From the NCBI RefSeq assembly GCF_900111125.1, contig NZ_FOGE01000011.1, forward strand, positions 94,449 to 158,448: 64,000 bases of DNA. The letters are read 5' to 3'. The DNA comes from Sphingobium sp. YR768 (GTDB lineage: Bacteria; Pseudomonadota; Alphaproteobacteria; Sphingomonadales; Sphingomonadaceae). Position 1 is the stretch's first letter, and the number at the start of each line of letters is the position of its first letter. Positions 60,593 through 64,000 of the stretch are shown here, piece by piece. The position numbers and the translations under genes were made by a program. The notes under the pieces were generated by a model. The model did not search any database. It was given only the letters and a program-made list of their open reading frames with translations, and was not told the origin of the DNA.

Positions 60593-62062
60593 ATGTTGCC
60601 CGACGCCGTTCGCATTGCCCATCCCGACAGGCTGTTCATCGGCGGCGCATGGGTCGCATCGACCGGCGATGGCATGATCGACATCGTCTCGCCCAATAGC
60701 GAGGAGGTCGTCGCGCAGGTCGCGGAAGGCAATGCGGCGGATATGGACCGCGCCGTCGCCGCCGCCCGCAAGGCTTTCGACGAAGGACCATGGCCGACCA
60801 TGGCCCCGGCGGAACGCGGCGCGATTGTCCGGCGCATGGGCGCGGAACTGGAAAAGCGCGCGCCCGAACTGGCGGCCGCCTGGACCGCGCAGGTCGGCGG
60901 CCTCGCCAGCTTCGCGCCGATCATGACCGGCGGCGCCACCGCGACGATGATGGCGATCGCCGGCTATGCGGACAGCTATCCCTTCGTGGAGCGCCGCCCG
61001 TCGCATATGGTGGACACCGCCATCGTCGTGCAGGAACCGGCCGGCGTCGTCGCGGCGATCGCGCCGTGGAATGCGCCCTATGGCATCATGTCGGCCAAGG
61101 TCGCCTATGCGCTGGTCGCGGGCTGCACCGTCATCATGAAGCCCTCGCCGGAAACCCCGCTGGAGGCCTATATCATGGCCGAAGCGGCGGAGGCGGCCGG
61201 GGTGCCCGCCGGGGTCGTCAATCTGGTCGCCGCCGGGCGCGATGCGTCCGATCATCTGGTCCGCAATCCGGGCATCGACAAGGTGACTTTCACCGGGTCG
61301 ACGCTGGCGGGCAAGCGGATCGGCGAAGTCTGCGCCGGGCGCGTGGCGCGCTGCACGCTGGAACTGGGCGGCAAGTCGGCGGCGATCGTGCGCGACGACT
61401 TCCCGATCGAGGTGGCCGCCGCGATCCTGGGCAACACCATCACCATCATGAGCGGGCAGGTCTGCGCGATGCTGAGCCGCGCCATCGTGCCGAAGCACCG
61501 GCATGACGAACTGGCCGACGCCATCGCAAAGGTGATGCAGGGCATCCGCATCGGCCATAGCGACGCCCCCGATACCCAGCTTGGCCCGGTGGCGATGAAG
61601 CGGCAGCTGGACCGGGTGGAGGACTATATTGCGCTGGGCCGCGAAAGTGCCGACCTCGTCACCGGCGGCAATCGCCCGGCGCATATGAACAAGGGCTATT
61701 TCATCGAGCCGACCCTGTTCGCCAATGTCGATAATAGCAGCCGCATCGCGCAGGAGGAGATTTTCGGCCCCGTCCTCTGCCTGATCCCGGCGGAGGATGA
61801 GGAGGATGCGATCCGCATCGCCAATGACAGCGCCTTCGGCCTCAACGGATCGGTGCTGACCAACGACGCCGACGCCGCCTATCGCATCGGCCGCCGTATC
61901 CGGGCCGGGGGCTTTGGCCAGAATGGCATGAAGCTGGAATTCGGCCTGCCCTTTGGCGGCTTCAAGCAGTCGGGCATCGGCCGCGAAGGCGGGGTGGAGG
62001 GGCTGCATCTCTATCTGGAAACCAAGACGATCCTGCTCGACGCGGCGCCTGCGGGCTTCTGA
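60593..62062 (+). CDS. NAD(P)-dependent aldehyde dehydrogenase
   Basis: This 489-residue ALDH has APWNAPYGIM, KPSPETPLEAYI, FTGSTLAGKRIGEV, the base Glu in TLELGGKSA and the catalytic Cys in MSGQVCAMLSR. EEIFGPVL and GGFKQSGIGREGG lie near the end. Its promoter carries the shared palindrome, so it is probably the partner of the stilbene oxygenase and side-chain oxidases, acting on a benzaldehyde or aliphatic aldehyde intermediate. ATG at 60593 follows CAGGAGAGG. Confidence 0.9.
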   Translation: MLPDAVRIAHPDRLFIGGAWVASTGDGMIDIVSPNSEEVVAQVAEGNAADMDRAVAAARKAFDEGPWPTMAPAERGAIVRRMGAELEKRAPELAAAWTAQVGGLASFAPIMTGGATATMMAIAGYADSYPFVERRPSHMVDTAIVVQEPAGVVAAIAPWNAPYGIMSAKVAYALVAGCTVIMKPSPETPLEAYIMAEAAEAAGVPAGVVNLVAAGRDASDHLVRNPGIDKVTFTGSTLAGKRIGEVCAGRVARCTLELGGKSAAIVRDDFPIEVAAAILGNTITIMSGQVCAMLSRAIVPKHRHDELADAIAKVMQGIRIGHSDAPDTQLGPVAMKRQLDRVEDYIALGRESADLVTGGNRPAHMNKGYFIEPTLFANVDNSSRIAQEEIFGPVLCLIPAEDEEDAIRIANDSAFGLNGSVLTNDADAAYRIGRRIRAGGFGQNGMKLEFGLPFGGFKQSGIGREGGVEGLHLYLETKTILLDAAPAGF

Positions 62063-62064
62063 CC

Positions 62065-62475
62065 ATGATCGCCCTCGATGCGCAGGGGCGCGGGAGCGGC
62101 GCGGCCTTCACCGCCGCCCGGATCATCTTCGGCGGCTGGTTCCTCTTTTCGGGGGTGGAATATTTCACCCCCTTCGATCTTCAGCCGCTGGGCAACACGC
62201 CGCTGGCGCAGGAATTCACGCTGGCGCTGATCCATTCGGGCCTGTTCGCCTGGATCAAGGTCATGGAAGTGGTCGCGGCCTTGCTCATATTGGCGAACCG
62301 GGCGGTGTTGCCCGCCGCGCTCGCCTGCGTGCCGCTCAACATCGTTATCGGCTACTGGAATTTCGTGCTGGATCCCGGCGTGGTCGAATATGCGTTCGGC
62401 ATCGTGACGCTGCTGCTCAATGCCATCCTGCTCTGGCCGTGGAAGGGGGAACTGATCGGTCTGCTGCGCTGGTAG
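62065..62475 (+). CDS. DoxX-like small membrane protein
   Basis: This 136-residue protein has four membrane helices and the DoxX pattern: ARIIFGGWFLFSGVEYFTP, then IKVMEVVAALLILANRAVLPAALACVPLNIVIGYWNFV. Its function is unknown; the family includes subunits of terminal oxidases and small membrane proteins linked to redox stress. It starts 2 bp after the ALDH stop, so the two are co-transcribed. Confidence 0.82.
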   Translation: MIALDAQGRGSGAAFTAARIIFGGWFLFSGVEYFTPFDLQPLGNTPLAQEFTLALIHSGLFAWIKVMEVVAALLILANRAVLPAALACVPLNIVIGYWNFVLDPGVVEYAFGIVTLLLNAILLWPWKGELIGLLRW

Positions 62476-62505
62476 CATGCCTTGACCTGTCCTTGCCTAT
62501 CGGGG

Positions 62506-63687
62506 ATGGCCGACAGGAAGCAGGGCAAGGACCGGCATTTGGAACCGAAGACGACCATGGAAAGCGCGCGCCCCGGCCTGTTGCGGGCGACCCGTCTGGC
62601 CTTCGTCGTACCGGGCTATGCCATTTCCGCCTGGGCGCCGCTCATCCCGCATGTGCAGGCGCAGATCGGCCTCAACGCCGGGCAACTCGGCATGGCGCTG
62701 CTGGCGCTGGGCGCCGGGTCGATGACGACGATGCCGATCGCCGGTGGCCTTGTCGGCCGCTTCGGTTGCCGCCGTCTGTTTGCGGGCGCGGGCTATGCGG
62801 TGGCCCTCATCCTGCCGCTGCTGGCGCTCGCCCCCTCGGTCTGGTTGCTGGCGGCGGCGCTGTTTGCCCTCGGCATCTCGCTCGGCCTGCTCAGCTGCGC
62901 CCGCAATCTGCACGGCATCCACACCGAACGCACCCTTGGCCGCCGCCTGATGTCCGGCTTCCACGGCTTCTACAGTCTGGGCTGCATCTTCGGCGCCGGC
63001 ACGATGAGCGTCCTGATGGGATCCGGCGTCGCGCCCGCGATCGCGATCCTGCTCGTGTCCCTCGCCATCCTCATCGGCGTAACCCTCTCGACGCCTTACA
63101 TCACGGACGAACGCAACGCCTCCGGCCCGGCCTTTGCGCGCCCGCGCGGTATCGTTCTGCTGATCGGCCTGTTCTGCTTCGTCATCTTCATGGCGGAAGG
63201 CTCGGTGCTGGACTGGAGCGCTCTCCTTCTGTCGGATCATTTCCATCTCGACGCGGCGCGCGCGGGCCTGGGCTATGTCGCCTTCGCCATAACCATGACC
63301 GCCGGTCGTCTGATGGGGGACCGTCTGGTCCGTCACCTTGGCGACCGGGTCATGCTGGGCCTTGGGCCGATCGTTGCGGTGCTGGGCTTCTGGATCGCGA
63401 TTCTGCCCGTCCACTGGACTCTTGCCGTCGCTGGCTTCGCGCTGGTGGGGGCGGGTTTGGCGAATATCGTGCCGCTTCTTTACAGCGCCGTCGGGCGGCA
63501 GACCATCATGCCGCAAAATCTCGCGCTCGCGGCTGCCGGATCGATCGGCTTTGCCGGGGTGCTGACTGGCCCTGCGGCGATCGGCTTCATTGCCCAGTGG
63601 ACCAGCCTGGCCACGGCCTTCGCCATATTGTCAGTTCAGGTTCTGCTGGTTGCCTTTCAAGCGCCCCGGACCTCACCCCGGGGATAA
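62506..63687 (+). CDS. MFS transporter (YbjJ-like)
   Basis: This is a roughly 393-residue, 12-helix protein with VVPGYAISAWAPLIPHVQAQIGLNAGQLGMALLALGAGSMTTMPIAGGLVGRFGCRRL at the N-terminus, the pattern of YbjJ-type MFS members. DWSALLLSDHF and TMTAGRLMGDRLVRHLGDR follow in the second half. The substrate is unknown. The start is unsure: ATG at 62506 has GGGG very close upstream, and ATG at 62557 is also possible. It follows the DoxX gene by about 30 bp. Confidence 0.85.
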   Translation: MADRKQGKDRHLEPKTTMESARPGLLRATRLAFVVPGYAISAWAPLIPHVQAQIGLNAGQLGMALLALGAGSMTTMPIAGGLVGRFGCRRLFAGAGYAVALILPLLALAPSVWLLAAALFALGISLGLLSCARNLHGIHTERTLGRRLMSGFHGFYSLGCIFGAGTMSVLMGSGVAPAIAILLVSLAILIGVTLSTPYITDERNASGPAFARPRGIVLLIGLFCFVIFMAEGSVLDWSALLLSDHFHLDAARAGLGYVAFAITMTAGRLMGDRLVRHLGDRVMLGLGPIVAVLGFWIAILPVHWTLAVAGFALVGAGLANIVPLLYSAVGRQTIMPQNLALAAAGSIGFAGVLTGPAAIGFIAQWTSLATAFAILSVQVLLVAFQAPRTSPRG

Positions 63688-63717
63688 GGTGATCGCGCCA
63701 TTGGCGTGAGTCGCGTT

Positions 63718-63746
63718 CCAGAATCAGGGAAATTACCCGATTCTGG
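63718..63746. terminator. Hairpin after the MFS gene
   Basis: CCAGAATC(A)GGG pairs with CCCGATTCTGG around a 6-nt loop, 30 bp after the stop codon. No clear U-tract follows. Confidence 0.5.
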
Positions 63747-63834
63747 TGTCAAATCAGCAGCTTGATTCGGGATTTGAGTCGGTTTTCGCGGATTTTGGCC
63801 TGATGCCCCGTCTCCGATGTTGAATAGTAATGCA

Positions 63835-63914
63835 CTGTAAATAAAGGATTTTCCTCAAATTTTCACGAAAGTTTCAAAAAACTGTTTGACGGAATTGGCG
63901 ACCCTATCTAGAGG
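63835..63914 (+). promoter_or_regulatory. Possible strong promoter at the right edge
   Basis: An AT-rich tract (63835-63885, with A and T runs) resembles an UP element. It precedes TTGACG at 63886-63891 and TAGAGG 17 bp on, or TATCTA 13 bp on. The sequence from 63688 to the window end holds no gene, so any transcript would lead out of the window. Confidence 0.3.
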
Positions 63915-64000
63915 GCTTTTCACCGGACGGGGCGCTGCCAGCAGGGAGCGCCTGGGACGGTCGCCAACATAGACGGGATGCCGCTCCCCTGGAAGTAGTT

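Noticed and set aside
61953..63692. 579-codon frame across ALDH, DoxX and MFS genes
   Set aside because: It spans three genes in other frames, all with family motifs; its product is low-complexity Arg/Gly-rich.

Overview
The window reads as chromosomal DNA of a sphingomonad (Sphingobium/Novosphingobium-like alphaproteobacterium). The evidence is high GC with strong GC3 bias, TonB-dependent receptors ending in aromatic residues, and dispersed intergenic inverted repeats of types that are common in Sphingomonadaceae. It also carries homologues of the lignin-aromatic genes known from Sphingobium sp. SYK-6 and Novosphingobium aromaticivorans. I see no rRNA, tRNA, CRISPR array, phage gene or transposase.

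Layout. 1-7.6 kb: the end of a CitMHS citrate transporter, an AbrB-type membrane protein, a TerC protein, and a minus-strand block of a TctD/TctE-like two-component system, CapA and an M28 peptidase. 7.8-13.9 kb: a serine hydrolase, a TonB receptor, and a D-serine dehydratase/D-threonine aldolase with a RidA protein. 14.0-17.1 kb: pyrimidine ring opening, rutB-rutC-rutD-rutA. 17.2-24.2 kb: aldehyde dehydrogenase, a FerC-like MarR regulator and FerA-like acyl-CoA synthetase, then an NTF2/SDR/DUF3237 operon divergent from an NTF2-MarR pair. 24.2-30.3 kb: LysR, formaldehyde oxidation (frmA-fghA plus an NTF2 gene) and two MFS transporters. 30.3-35.6 kb: a folate one-carbon operon (metF-purU-folD-folB) divergent from a hydrolase and a LigM-type O-demethylase. 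35.8-36.7 kb: an Xre/RES toxin-antitoxin pair. 37-43.6 kb: IclR, NTF2 and a methionine-synthase-like operon, a feruloyl-CoA hydratase/lyase, then SDR, a VAO/PCMH-type flavoprotein, cytochrome c and a Tat-exported protein. 43.7-49.1 kb: a SnoaL-like protein, an NmrA-like protein, a PQQ-cytochrome c alcohol dehydrogenase and a GMC oxidoreductase. 49.1-54.6 kb: a cobalamin riboswitch and the late cobalamin operon. 54.6-58.7 kb: a lignostilbene-dioxygenase-type enzyme and a TonB receptor. 59.0-60.2 kb: a low-GC two-gene cassette with a HEPN-type protein. 60.6-63.7 kb: aldehyde dehydrogenase, DoxX and MFS genes.

How the genes fit together. The centre of the window looks like a catabolic cluster for methoxylated lignin aromatics. 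FerA and FerB would turn ferulate-type acids into vanillin-type aldehydes. Two aldehyde dehydrogenases would give the acids, and the LigM-type enzyme would move the O-methyl group to tetrahydrofolate. MetF, FolD and PurU would take that carbon to formate, and FrmA/FghA would clear free formaldehyde. The stilbene-cleaving oxygenase, SnoaL-like proteins, side-chain oxidases and TonB receptor suggest entry of dimers or alkylphenols. Two operator motifs tie the cluster together. A 14-bp palindrome (ATAACGATCGTTAT and variants) occurs in seven promoter regions. A 19-bp site (consensus TGTATCA-N2-GCATACA) occurs in four: both sides of the MarR gene, upstream of ferB and upstream of the aromatic-acid transporter. 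These two shared operators and the enzymes they join are the most interesting part of the window.
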